45,205 nucleotides of DNA, taken from assembly GCA_964393335.1 (NCBI GenBank), contig CAYMTN010000008.1:1-45205 (forward strand). The letters are read 5' to 3'. The translations under genes were made by a program, and so were the position numbers. The notes under the pieces were generated by a model that worked only from the letters and a program-made list of their open reading frames with translations, did not search any database and was not told the origin of the DNA. Below, in pieces: positions 8,489 to 16,727 of the stretch (its first letter is position 1; the number at the start of each line of letters is the position of its first letter). The stretch is from CAYMTN01 sp964393335 (GTDB lineage: Bacteria; Chloroflexota; Anaerolineae; Aggregatilineales; Aggregatilineaceae).

Positions 8489-9502
8489 ACCACGTTTCCG
8501 ATTTTCCTCTGTATTATCCGGCGGTTGGTCTTGTGACAGCCAATCGAGGTAAAACGACGCATGCGGGCGATCACGCGGCACTACAATCGGCAGCGCGTGC
8601 GGCATCAGGTCCGCCATAATTGGCGTCATGCCCAGCGGATCACCGTCGATCTGGGTCGGCTGCGGCGTTTCGGTATCAATCACGATCCGCTTGCGTGCCG
8701 AAAAATAGATGATCGATTCGGGTGGCAGCCCGCTCCCGGCGACCAGGTTCGTCACGCTATTGAAGACTCGTCCCGGATTCAAAGGACGCAAAACCCCGGC
8801 GTAAAGCAACCCGTCATCCGGCTGGATGGCTTCATTGATCACCGATAGGCCATTGATCCAGGTTAAGGCCCCGGTCGCCGTAATGAACGCCATGATCCCT
8901 TCAACATGAATCGGCGGCTGCCCGTCCAACGAGATCAGGTATTCGATAGGCCGTGTCTGGCGCAGCGAACGCAGGCCGGAAATGCCATAGGCCAGCACGC
9001 CGAGCCGGTCTTTGTCTTCGCGGGTGACGTTGTAGGCAGCCTCGGCTTCAAACCCGGTTGAGACGCGCAGCACTGAGCACCGGTTCCCAACTTTCGCCAG
9101 GTCCACGCGGCGGATCGCGCCGGGGCCGAGCGCCAGCTTGAGCGACGGGTCCAGCCGGTGCGGCAGCCCCAAAAAGCCCGATACGACATTCCCAGTCCCG
9201 GCGGGGACCCACGAAAACGGCAGCAGATTCTTGCCCAGCACGTGCTGCGCACCCGAAACCCCTTCCATCAGCGTGCCATCGCCGCCCGCCACCAGAATGC
9301 GGTCAGCGCCATCGATCACGCCGTCCCGGATCGCGCCGGCAAAATCAAAATCAGGAGTAGTGACGTGCAGCGTGATGCGTGGTGTGGTGATCTCGCGCAG
9401 CCGCTCGATCACTACGTTCCCCCGCTTCGAGCCGGATGCAGGATTCACAATTGCCAAAACATGTGCCGGCGCTTCAATCCGCGTCACTTCAGAATCGGTC
9501 AT
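8483..9502 (-). CDS. Diacylglycerol-kinase-like lipid kinase
   Basis: The 339-aa protein has the DAGK catalytic fold: NPASGS at 20-25, VAGGDGT at 71-77 and GTGN at 102-105, followed by the C-terminal beta domain. Family members (YegS, DgkB, sphingosine kinase-like) phosphorylate diacylglycerol or related lipids with ATP. The precise lipid is not readable. Its stop codon overlaps that of the PAS kinase by six bases, tail to tail. Upstream on the minus strand a TATACT box around 9538 could be a promoter -10, with a poor -35. Confidence 0.88.
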   Translation of the reverse strand: MTDSEVTRIEAPAHVLAIVNPASGSKRGNVVIERLREITTPRITLHVTTPDFDFAGAIRDGVIDGADRILVAGGDGTLMEGVSGAQHVLGKNLLPFSWVPAGTGNVVSGFLGLPHRLDPSLKLALGPGAIRRVDLAKVGNRCSVLRVSTGFEAEAAYNVTREDKDRLGVLAYGISGLRSLRQTRPIEYLISLDGQPPIHVEGIMAFITATGALTWINGLSVINEAIQPDDGLLYAGVLRPLNPGRVFNSVTNLVAGSGLPPESIIYFSARKRIVIDTETPQPTQIDGDPLGMTPIMADLMPHALPIVVPRDRPHASFYLDWLSQDQPPDNTEENRKRGL

Positions 9503-9582
9503 TGATTGGTTTCCGCTGCAGAGTAGACTTAGTTAAGTATACCCTCAACCGCCGCTGCCTAAAACTCCACCCCGTGTATCGT

Positions 9583-10248
9583 TCAAATCGATACCTCGAA
9601 GGAAGTGGGCGACGGCGTGAGGGAAGGCGTCGGCGTCGGTGACGGCGGCACGGTGGGCGACAGCGGACGCGTGGTCGGCGTGGACGTAGCGCTGGGTCGC
9701 GGCGTATCGCTGGGTGGGACCGATGGCGACGGCGTAAACGTCGGTGCCGGGGTCACAGTCGGCAGCGGCGTGAAGGTCTGGCTGGGCGTCGGCGTCGGGT
9801 GCAGCGGCTCGATCACACTTTCATGAATGAACACCGTGTCACGATACGCCCCATCCGGGTTTAGCTCGACCACGTACCACTCCGGGTAACCCGGCGCGCG
9901 CGAATAGATGCACAACTCCGTGCCATAGGGTATCACCTCGCGGATCGGGCAGTCCCGGTTATTCTGGCTGGGACACTCACGGTACACAGCCCGCTCGACA
10001 TCAACCTTGAACCACTGGCACGGCGGCAGCGGCGTGAAAGTCGGCGGCATATAGAGCGTCGGCAGGTTCTCGACCGGAGCCGACCTGGCCGTTGCCGAAG
10101 CAAACGCCTCCCGCGTGATCTGCGCCGTGATGTTGCCCTGATCATCCAGAAAACTAAGAAAACCTCTCCAAACAAAATACCCGCCAAACACAAACAACGC
10201 GCCCACCAACACAATCAACAAAGGAGAAGGTCCTGATCGGCGATACAT
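9583..10248 (-). CDS. Membrane-anchored SH3-like protein with Pro/Thr-rich tail
   Basis: The 221-aa protein starts MYRRSGPSPL and has one membrane segment at about 9-27. A region at about 75-148 with four Cys (CQWFK, YRECPS, RDCPIR, ELCIY) resembles a bacterial SH3 domain. The final 70 residues are a Pro/Thr/Ser repeat tail that probably lies outside the cell. The T/P codons give the visible GC-rich GTCGGC-like repetitiveness of the DNA at 9600-9800. No enzyme motif is seen. SH3b domains often bind peptidoglycan peptides, so a cell-wall role is inferred only. Confidence 0.7.
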   Translation of the reverse strand: MYRRSGPSPLLIVLVGALFVFGGYFVWRGFLSFLDDQGNITAQITREAFASATARSAPVENLPTLYMPPTFTPLPPCQWFKVDVERAVYRECPSQNNRDCPIREVIPYGTELCIYSRAPGYPEWYVVELNPDGAYRDTVFIHESVIEPLHPTPTPSQTFTPLPTVTPAPTFTPSPSVPPSDTPRPSATSTPTTRPLSPTVPPSPTPTPSLTPSPTSFEVSI

Positions 10249-10371
10249 GGTGCGTCTCTATCCAAAACTCAGCTTCAGCGCGTCAGCCTCACAATCCGCA
10301 ATCGAACCGGCACAGTGTGCTCCCCGGACGCTGATTGTACCGCATCGAGCATATCTCCCAAACAGGCGCTG

Positions 10372-10770
10372 TTATTGGTCGCGCAGCAGTGCCGCAACCT
10401 GGGCCAGCAGCGCCTGAACATCATACGGCTTGATCACGAACCCGGTGGCTCCAACTTCGACGGCCTGCCGTTTATCCTCGTTCGACTCAAATGCCGTGAG
10501 CATCAGCACTGGGGTATCGCGTGTCGGTTCCCCGGCTCGCAGGTACCGACAAACCTCAAAACCATCCATACCCTCCAGGTGAACGTCTAGCATAACCAGG
10601 TCAGGCGGCTGGCTCGCTACCATCGACAGGGCACGCTCGCCGCTGTTCGCCAGCCCGACGCGATACCCGGCCATCGTCAAATAGGTTTCGAGCATCTCGC
10701 GGTTCATCCTCTCATCGTCAACGACCAGGATATACGGCGCAGATTGCCCGCTTGCTTCACCTGCCATCAT
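10372..10770 (-). CDS. Single-domain response regulator (receiver only)
   Basis: The 132-aa protein is a complete receiver domain: acidic pair D18/D19 in VVDDE, phospho-acceptor D62 in VMLDVHL, T92 in MLTA and K114 in IKPYD. There is no output domain, so it would act by protein contact, in a phosphorelay or as a phosphate sink. ATG 10770 has GGATCAG upstream; a second ATG follows immediately. It lies six bases after the deoxynucleoside kinase gene, so the two are probably co-transcribed. Either soluble histidine kinase in this window could be its partner; this is not shown. Confidence 0.92.
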   Translation of the reverse strand: MMAGEASGQSAPYILVVDDERMNREMLETYLTMAGYRVGLANSGERALSMVASQPPDLVMLDVHLEGMDGFEVCRYLRAGEPTRDTPVLMLTAFESNEDKRQAVEVGATGFVIKPYDVQALLAQVAALLRDQ

Positions 10771-10776
10771 CTGATC

Positions 10777-11403
10777 CTACCGCTCACGCACCTGTGGCAC
10801 GACCTGCACAAGCTGCTGGTGGATGTCGGCAGCGTTCCATTGCCCGGTCCCATCCAATACCAGCACGGGTTTTTCGGCAACCCCCGGAGTCAGCAGCCAG
10901 GCATCGTGATGCTCTTCAAGCTGCTGTAGATACGCCAATGTGATGCCGCGCTCTTCGGCGCGTCCCCGTTCGTGCAGCCGCTGAAAACACACGTCTGCCG
11001 GCGTGCGCAGGTAAATGATCGCATCTGGTTTGGGGATGGTATCCGCCATAAAATCCCAAAAATTGCAGTACAGCGCCCATTCGGTATCGTCCATCAGGCC
11101 GTGCTCGTGCAGGTTTTTGGCGAAAACATGCCGGTCACAATACACCGAGCGTTCAAACAGGGTCACACGCTGCGGATCGGGCCTGGCATCGAGCGCCTGC
11201 ACGCGCGTCACAAACGCGCAGATTTGCAGCGTAAAGGCCCAGCGCGCGGTATCCGTATAAAACCGGTCCAACAGGTTGGCCGCAAAGCCCGACTGCCAGC
11301 GTGCCACCGGCTCGGGGACAAAGTCAACAGTGCCCCCGGCAACCAGCTTCTCCCCGAATGTTGTTTTGCCCGCTGCAATGTTGCCTTCGAGTAAAACGAG
11401 CAT
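10777..11403 (-). CDS. Deoxynucleoside kinase (dNK/dCK family)
   Basis: The 208-aa protein starts MLVLLEGNIAAGKTT, a P-loop at 7-15. It has EPVARW for base binding, ERSVYCDRHVF with the ERS motif at 84-86, and the late lid RLHERGRAEERGI. It should phosphorylate deoxynucleosides (dA, dG or dC) at the 5' position in nucleotide salvage; which base is preferred cannot be read. The domain begins at the first residue, so the ATG is secure. It is followed at once by the receiver gene. Confidence 0.9.
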   Translation of the reverse strand: MLVLLEGNIAAGKTTFGEKLVAGGTVDFVPEPVARWQSGFAANLLDRFYTDTARWAFTLQICAFVTRVQALDARPDPQRVTLFERSVYCDRHVFAKNLHEHGLMDDTEWALYCNFWDFMADTIPKPDAIIYLRTPADVCFQRLHERGRAEERGITLAYLQQLEEHHDAWLLTPGVAEKPVLVLDGTGQWNAADIHQQLVQVVPQVRER

Positions 11404-11429
11404 GACTTCCAGCCCTCCAAACTCAGACG

Positions 11430-11462
11430 ATCACCGGCGAGTCGGGACACCTCGCCGGTGAT
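11430..11462. other. Strong hairpin between sdhB and the deoxynucleoside kinase gene
   Basis: Perfect 12-bp stem ATCACCGGCGAG (11430-11441) with CTCGCCGGTGAT (11451-11462). Neither side has a clear T-tract, so this may be an mRNA 3'-end stabiliser for the sdh operon rather than an intrinsic terminator. Confidence 0.55.
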
Positions 11463-11513
11463 ACAGGTCGCAGCGCGGTGGTCAAACCGCGCGAGAGACA
11501 CTCGCCAATCCGG

Positions 11514-12239
11514 CTAATCACGCTTGACGCCGCGCCAGATCGCCAATTTCACTTCGCCCAGCGCCCGTGTGACCTCGATATCACGCGGGCAGGCTAGCGT
11601 GCAGTTGAACACGGTCCGGCAGCGCCATACTCCGTCCGGTTCAGCCAGGATTTTCAGGCGTGCATCCGTCGCCTGATCGCGGCTGTCGAAGACGAAACGA
11701 TGCGCCTGGACAATCGCCGCCGGACCAACATACTGCCCGTTTGCCCAAAAACTGGGGCACGACGTGGTACAGCACGCGCACAGAATGCATTTGGTCGTGT
11801 CGTCAAAACGTTCTCGTTCCGCCTGGCTCTGCAAACGCTCGCGCCCATCCTCCGGTGGCGGCGAATCGTTCACAAAGTACGGCATCACGTGACGGTAATG
11901 CTCAAAGAACGGCTCCATATCGACGATCAAGTCTTTGAGTACGGGCAAACCCAGCAGTGGCTCGACCTGAATCTTGACATGATCGTGGTCGCTCAACGTC
12001 CTGACCAGCACCTTACATGCCAGCCGGTTCATGCCGTTAATGCGCATGCCGTCCGATCCACAGACGCCATGCGCGCATGACCGCCGGAAGGCCAGCGTGC
12101 CATCCTGCTCCCACTTGACGCGGTGCAGCAAGTCCAGCACGCGGTCAGCCGGTTCGACACCGGTAAGCGAGTATTCTGCCCAATAGGGTTTTTGGTCTTT
12201 TTCCGGGTTGAAGCGCCGGATTCGCATTGTGACCTGCAT
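11514..12239 (-). CDS. sdhB: Succinate dehydrogenase / fumarate reductase iron-sulfur subunit
   Basis: The 241-aa protein carries electrons from the flavoprotein to quinone in complex II. Cluster ligands are visible: the [2Fe-2S] set C55, C60 and C75 with Asp at 63 in place of a fourth Cys, as in Escherichia coli SdhB, and the [4Fe-4S]/[3Fe-4S] set C151, C154, C157, C161, C207, C213 and C217. It is the last gene of sdhCD-A-B. The gap to sdhA is only about 25 bases, so they share a transcript. Confidence 0.96.
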   Translation of the reverse strand: MQVTMRIRRFNPEKDQKPYWAEYSLTGVEPADRVLDLLHRVKWEQDGTLAFRRSCAHGVCGSDGMRINGMNRLACKVLVRTLSDHDHVKIQVEPLLGLPVLKDLIVDMEPFFEHYRHVMPYFVNDSPPPEDGRERLQSQAERERFDDTTKCILCACCTTSCPSFWANGQYVGPAAIVQAHRFVFDSRDQATDARLKILAEPDGVWRCRTVFNCTLACPRDIEVTRALGEVKLAIWRGVKRD

Positions 12240-12263
12240 AACGTCCCTCTTCCCTAAGCTCTA

Positions 12264-14063
12264 TCAGTAAACGCGTTCCTTCGGCTTGAATTTCTCGTCT
12301 TTGGCGGCCAGCGACATATCGACCGGCTTATCGTGGTTTAGCTCGATCGTGCCGTCAGCCGAGCGGCAGGCCAGCGTGTGTTTCATCCACTCGGTGTCGT
12401 TGCGCTTGGGGAAATCCTCGCGCGAATGCGCCCCCCGGCTCTCCGTGCGGTTCAACGCGCTGACAGCCGTCACTTCGGCGATATCCAACAGGCTGCCCAA
12501 CTCCCACGCTTCGTAGAGGTCGCTGTTGAAGCGCCTGCCCCGGTCGTCGATGGACAGGTCGGTGCGGTACTGGTCTTTCAGGCGGCGGATCGTATCGACC
12601 GCTTCCTGCATACCTTCGGCAGTCCGGAAAACGCCGACGTGCTTCATCATGACTTCCTGCATCTCGGTGCGAATCTGATAGGGCTTACGCGATCCATCGG
12701 CGCTGCGGATGCGGTTCAGCTCCGCTTCGATCTCACCGGTTGGGTTGGATGGCAGCGGCGGATAATCGGCCCCCCGGCAGTAGTCGGCAACATGCTTGCC
12801 GGCCCGCCGCCCAAACACGATCAGATCGGTGAGGCTGTTGGTGCCCAGCCGGTTCGCGCCGTGCACGCTCACACAGGCGCATTCCCCGGCGGCATACAGG
12901 CCCGTCAGCGGCGTGCGCTGCGCATCAATGATAACCTGTCCATCCAGGTCGGTCGGGATGCCGCCCATGCCGTAATGTGCGGTCGGCTGGACCGGCATCG
13001 GTTCGCGGACCGGGTCCACGCCCAGGTAGGTCCGGCAGAAGTCAAGAATATCCGGCAACTTGGATTCAATGTATTCGCGGGTAATACGGCGCTCCTCACC
13101 GGCTTCGGCCAGGTAACGGTTGACTGTCTCCGGCGTGATATCCAGGTGAACGTACCGCTTGCCCTTAATGCCACGTCCGGCTTCGATTTCGAGGTAAATG
13201 GCGCGCGAGACAACGTCGCGGCTGGCGAGGTCTTTGATATGCGGCGCGTAACGCTCCATGAAACGCTCGCCCCGATCATTGAGCAGCACGCCACCCTCAC
13301 CGCGCACACCCTCGGTGATCAAGATACCCATCCGGTAAATGCCCGTTGGATGGAACTGGAAAAATTCCATATCTTGCAGCGGGACGCCCCGGCGAAACAC
13401 GACCGCGTTCCCGTCACCGGTCAGCGTATGCGCGTTGCTGGAAATTTCCCACACCTTGCCCCAACCGCCAGTGGCGACTAATACGGCTTTGCTATGAAAA
13501 ACGTGTAACTCGCCGTCGTCGATATTCACGGCCACCACGCCGGACACGCGCTCGCCATCACGGATCAAGTCTACCACGTGATATTCGTCAAAAAACGTCA
13601 CGTCATTTTTGATGCACTGCTGGTACAGCGTCTGAAGAATCATATGGCCAGTGCGGTCGGCGGCATGGCACGCCCGGCGCACGGGTTCCCCGCCAAACCC
13701 GCTGGTATGGCCGCCAAAACGGCGCTGCGAGATACGCCCGTCGGGTGTGCGGTCAAATGGCAGCCCCAACTGCTCCAACTCGATCACGGCGCCCACCGCT
13801 TCTTCCGCTAATGTCAGCGCTGCATCCTGGTCACTCAGGTAATCGCCGCCCTTCACCGTATCAAAGGCGTGCCATTCCGGGCGATCCTCCTCCAAATTGC
13901 CCAACGCCGCGCCAATCCCGCCCTGAGCCGCCCCGGTATGCGATCGCGTCGGGTACAATTTGCTGATCACGGCAGTTTTGACTCCGCGCGACGCATACAA
14001 CGCGGCCATCAGCCCCGCCCCGCCTGCACCCACAATCACCGCTTCATATTGATGTTTTTGCAT
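12264..14063 (-). CDS. sdhA: Succinate dehydrogenase / fumarate reductase flavoprotein subunit
   Basis: The 599-aa protein, of normal length, oxidises succinate to fumarate. It has the dinucleotide fold VGAGGAGLMA at 11-20, the FAD-linking H42 in TRSHTGAAQGG, the substrate-site GGHTSGFGGEP, QPTAHYGMGG, and NRLGTNSLTDL near the C-terminal FAD site. The start ATG 14063 is chosen over ATG 14081 because GAGGAAG lies just upstream of it and the conserved sequence begins there. It lies between the fused membrane subunit and sdhB. Confidence 0.96.
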   Translation of the reverse strand: MQKHQYEAVIVGAGGAGLMAALYASRGVKTAVISKLYPTRSHTGAAQGGIGAALGNLEEDRPEWHAFDTVKGGDYLSDQDAALTLAEEAVGAVIELEQLGLPFDRTPDGRISQRRFGGHTSGFGGEPVRRACHAADRTGHMILQTLYQQCIKNDVTFFDEYHVVDLIRDGERVSGVVAVNIDDGELHVFHSKAVLVATGGWGKVWEISSNAHTLTGDGNAVVFRRGVPLQDMEFFQFHPTGIYRMGILITEGVRGEGGVLLNDRGERFMERYAPHIKDLASRDVVSRAIYLEIEAGRGIKGKRYVHLDITPETVNRYLAEAGEERRITREYIESKLPDILDFCRTYLGVDPVREPMPVQPTAHYGMGGIPTDLDGQVIIDAQRTPLTGLYAAGECACVSVHGANRLGTNSLTDLIVFGRRAGKHVADYCRGADYPPLPSNPTGEIEAELNRIRSADGSRKPYQIRTEMQEVMMKHVGVFRTAEGMQEAVDTIRRLKDQYRTDLSIDDRGRRFNSDLYEAWELGSLLDIAEVTAVSALNRTESRGAHSREDFPKRNDTEWMKHTLACRSADGTIELNHDKPVDMSLAAKDEKFKPKERVY

Positions 14064-14097
14064 GGTCTTCCTCAAGTTCATTCAAACGCCAACCCGG

Positions 14098-15102
14098 TTA
14101 CCAGGCAAGCCTGATTGTAGAGTTTATTTGTTTCGCCATTTCATATGCCGTTTTATCGACGCCCGCCAACAATGCCGCCACGCCCAGAATAATCAACGCC
14201 ACCGCGCCAAACACAATCGCCCAGTTCAATGCGCGATTGACCACCGGATGATGGGCATAGTCATTGACCACGTAACGCAGCCCGTTGAAGCCGTGAATCA
14301 CGACCAGCGTCACCAGCAGCCCATCATAGACGCGCCAGATCGCCACGCCAGCTACCAGCATATTCCACCGGTCGCCAACGAACTCGACTGCCTTGCCACT
14401 CTGGTTGACCATATCGGTGCCGACCACGTCAATCCCGCCGCCGGTGATGTCAAATACGCCCTGCAGCACGTGTATCATCGCCAGGTGACCGAACACCAGC
14501 GGTACAATCAACAGGCCAGAAAGACGCATATACGACCAGAGAGTCGCCTCAAAGCGTCCCGGTAACTTGAACCCGGAGTCGCTGCGCGCGATCAGGCCGT
14601 ACAGCCCCGAAAGCAACAGCGCCGCCACGATGATCACCACAAACCCCAGCACGAACTGGGACTGCGTCTTGAGGATTTCATCCAGTCCCGCGATGTTACG
14701 ATTCTCGTTGCCGTAAAAGTCGGCCACGTGACCGAGCATCAACCCGAAGGTCGGTGCCAGCACAATACCGGTTGCGGCGAACACCCACAGCGCCGCCCGC
14801 CGCTGGTAGGTCCACCATTCGGGCTTATAGTCCAACAGCACGATCCGCAGCCCATTAAACGCATGGAACACCACACACGCGACCAACGCAAACTCGCCAA
14901 TAGTGAACAGCGGGCTTTGATACTCGCGGATGGCCTGCTCATAATCGCTGGGGTAAAACGCGGCCCATGACGTATCGATCACGTGCAGAATCAAGAACAA
15001 CACCGTCCCCAGGCCCGAAACCCGGTGCAGCATCCAGCTCCACTGCCCCAGTTTGCCCCGGTATTTCAGGGTTTCGGTAACAGTCATTACCAGCGTCGTC
15101 AT
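14098..15102 (-). CDS. sdhC: Succinate dehydrogenase membrane anchor: SdhC and SdhD fused in one chain
   Basis: The 334-aa membrane protein contains two successive cytochrome-b-like modules. The first (about 1-155) has WMLHRVSG, LHVIDTSW and HAFNGLRIVLLDY. The second (about 170-320) has WSYMRLSG, FGHLAMIHV and HGFNGLRYVVNDY. Each module provides several hydrophobic helices and candidate haem-ligand His residues. Complex II usually uses two separate small subunits, or one five-helix chain of about 200-250 aa, so this is a fusion or internal duplication. No separate sdhD lies nearby. GGAGGT precedes ATG 15102. It is the first gene of the operon, divergent from gltA. Confidence 0.88.
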   Translation of the reverse strand: MTTLVMTVTETLKYRGKLGQWSWMLHRVSGLGTVLFLILHVIDTSWAAFYPSDYEQAIREYQSPLFTIGEFALVACVVFHAFNGLRIVLLDYKPEWWTYQRRAALWVFAATGIVLAPTFGLMLGHVADFYGNENRNIAGLDEILKTQSQFVLGFVVIIVAALLLSGLYGLIARSDSGFKLPGRFEATLWSYMRLSGLLIVPLVFGHLAMIHVLQGVFDITGGGIDVVGTDMVNQSGKAVEFVGDRWNMLVAGVAIWRVYDGLLVTLVVIHGFNGLRYVVNDYAHHPVVNRALNWAIVFGAVALIILGVAALLAGVDKTAYEMAKQINSTIRLAW

Positions 15103-15141
15103 AACAATCTACCTCCACTATACATAACACTAGCCCCTCTA

Positions 15142-15169
15142 ACTATACGCCGATCCAGTCTGATGTCCA
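15142..15169 (-). promoter_or_regulatory. Sigma-70-type promoter for the sdh operon
   Basis: On the minus strand TGGACA (15169-15164), a 16-base spacer and TATAGT (15147-15142). The sdhC ATG is about 40 bases downstream. A second TATAGT lies nearer the gene but would overlap the ribosome site. Confidence 0.5.
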
Positions 15170-15260
15170 GCACGGACCCCGGCCAGACAAATCCTCACAT
15201 CTGGCCCTATTTACACCAGAGCATAAACCGGGACCTGTGTAAGAAATGCGCAAAAATCGT

Positions 15261-15289
15261 TTGTTACCAAAGTAACGAATTGTTATACT
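15261..15289 (+). promoter_or_regulatory. gltA promoter with embedded GTTAC/GTAAC dyad
   Basis: TTGTTA (15261-15266), a 17-base spacer and TATACT (15284-15289). The inverted repeat GTTAC-CAAA-GTAAC (15263-15276) overlaps the -35 box and the spacer, with partial TT/AA symmetry beyond it. A protein bound there would block RNA polymerase, so this is a candidate repressor site. Confidence 0.65.
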
Positions 15290-15477
15290 CTACCATCAGA
15301 AGGTGCCATGATCAAACCGTCAGCGTCCGCGAATACCCTGTCGCACGAGTCCGCACATTTGGGTACGGAGAAAAAGCTGGCCGCCGCTATCATTCACCGC
15401 CGCATGGCAGCTTCACCGTACCAGCACGGGGATATTTTGGACTTGATCTCATTGCGTCTGAGGAGATAAACGGAAAC

Positions 15478-16629
15478 ATGGCAGAAGCAGAACAGAAAAA
15501 AGGATTAGAAGGTGTTGTTATTGCCGATACCCGGCTGAGCAAAGTGCAGGGCGATATCGGGCGGTTGATCTACGGCGGGTACGATATCCGTGATCTGGCC
15601 GAACATGCGTCATTTGAGGAAGTTGTGTTTTTATTGTGGTACAGCGCACTTCCGACCAAAACCCAGCTCAACCGGTTCCGCAAATCGTTGATCGAAGAAA
15701 TGTCGCTGCCCAAATCAGTCCTGGATAATATGTGCAGCTTCCCGGTAAACGCGCACCCGATGGCCGTGCTGCGCACCGCCGTATCGACGTTGGGCCTGCA
15801 CGACTCCGCTGCCGAAGATAACAGCCCGGACGCGAACATGCGCAAGGCAATGCACCTGACCGCCAAAATGCCAACCATCATCGCGGCGTGGTCGCGCATC
15901 CGCAACGGCAAAGAGCCGATTGCCCCGCGTGGCGACCTGGGGCTGGCTGCCAATTTCCTCTACATGCTGCACGGCGAAGAACCGGACCAGACCGAGGTGG
16001 ACGCGATCAATGTTTATCTGGTGCTGCTGGCCGATCACGGCATGAACGCCAGTACATTTACCAGCCGCGTTGTGACCAGCACTGACGGCGATATGTACAG
16101 CGCCGTGACGGCTGCCATCGGTTCGCTGAAGGGGCCTAAACACGGCGGGGCCAACGAAGCCGCCATGCGCATGTTCCGCGAGGTCAGCAAATCCGGTGAC
16201 ACCAAACGGTGGTTCAACGAAGAGATCAAAGGCAAAGGTCGCCGGATTATGGGCATCGGCCATCGCGTGTACAAAGCGCCCGATCCGCGTGCCGTTATCC
16301 TCAAGGTCCACGCCGAAGCGCTGTGCCAGCAAAAAGAAAAATGCGGCATGCTGGATATTGCGTCCCAACTGGCCGACCTGGCCTCTCAAGACGAATACTT
16401 CATCGAGCGGAAATTGTTCCCGAATGTCGATTTCTACAGCGCAATCATGCTGGATGCGATCGGCATCTCGACCGACATGATGACACCGCTATTCGCCATG
16501 TCACGCGTCGCCGGGTGGACCGCGCACATCATTGAGCAGTGGGCCGACAACCGCCTGATCCGTCCGCGCGGCAACTACATTGGCCCAATGGACCTGCCGT
16601 GGATCCCGATTGAGGAACGCGCTGGCTAG
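15478..16629 (+). CDS. gltA: Citrate synthase (type II/dimeric-like)
   Basis: The 383-aa protein condenses oxaloacetate with acetyl-CoA, the entry step of the TCA cycle. The catalytic His-His-Asp set is visible in GPKHGGANEA, GIGHRVYK and LFPNVDFYS. Length fits short citrate synthases; a 2-methylcitrate synthase is a less likely alternative, since no prp genes are present. ATG 15478 follows GGAGATAAACGGAAAC; the frame is open far upstream but is not homologous there. A strong terminator follows, so it is a single-gene transcript divergent from sdh. Confidence 0.94.
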   Translation: MAEAEQKKGLEGVVIADTRLSKVQGDIGRLIYGGYDIRDLAEHASFEEVVFLLWYSALPTKTQLNRFRKSLIEEMSLPKSVLDNMCSFPVNAHPMAVLRTAVSTLGLHDSAAEDNSPDANMRKAMHLTAKMPTIIAAWSRIRNGKEPIAPRGDLGLAANFLYMLHGEEPDQTEVDAINVYLVLLADHGMNASTFTSRVVTSTDGDMYSAVTAAIGSLKGPKHGGANEAAMRMFREVSKSGDTKRWFNEEIKGKGRRIMGIGHRVYKAPDPRAVILKVHAEALCQQKEKCGMLDIASQLADLASQDEYFIERKLFPNVDFYSAIMLDAIGISTDMMTPLFAMSRVAGWTAHIIEQWADNRLIRPRGNYIGPMDLPWIPIEERAG

Positions 16630-16653
16630 AACCATCCACCCAGACAAAAACAC

Positions 16654-16690
16654 ACCGGGTTGCACAATATGAGCAGCCCGGTTATTTTTT
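16654..16690 (+). terminator. Rho-independent terminator of gltA
   Basis: ACCGGGTTGC (16654-16663) pairs with GCAGCCCGGT (16673-16682), with one G-T pair, and is followed by TATTTTTTG. Confidence 0.85.
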
Positions 16691-16727
16691 GTACTCTAGA
16701 GCACGACCACACCCAAAGGACCCAGGT

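Larger units (their letters stand above)
15103..15477. other. Shared sdh/gltA regulatory region
   Basis: These 375 bases between divergent TCA-cycle operons contain a promoter for each direction and a dyad (listed separately). The frame that runs through this region upstream of gltA shows no family-like sequence and is taken as chance. The predicted gltA leader is long, about 180 bases (15296-15477). Confidence 0.6.

Noticed and set aside
9600..9800. GC-rich repetitive DNA resembling a tandem repeat or CRISPR-like array
   Set aside because: Units are irregular and follow the codons of the Pro/Thr tail of the SH3-like protein; there are no constant repeats with unique spacers.
12378..13481. 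Long plus-strand open frame opposite sdhA (367 aa)
   Set aside because: Typical antisense shadow of a GC-rich gene: no family motif and no ribosome site, while the minus strand is unmistakably SdhA.
14983..15477. Extended N-terminus of citrate synthase (frame open to 14983)
   Set aside because: It overlaps the sdhC start, both promoters and the dyad, and shows no family-like sequence; homology begins at ATG 15478 with a ribosome site.
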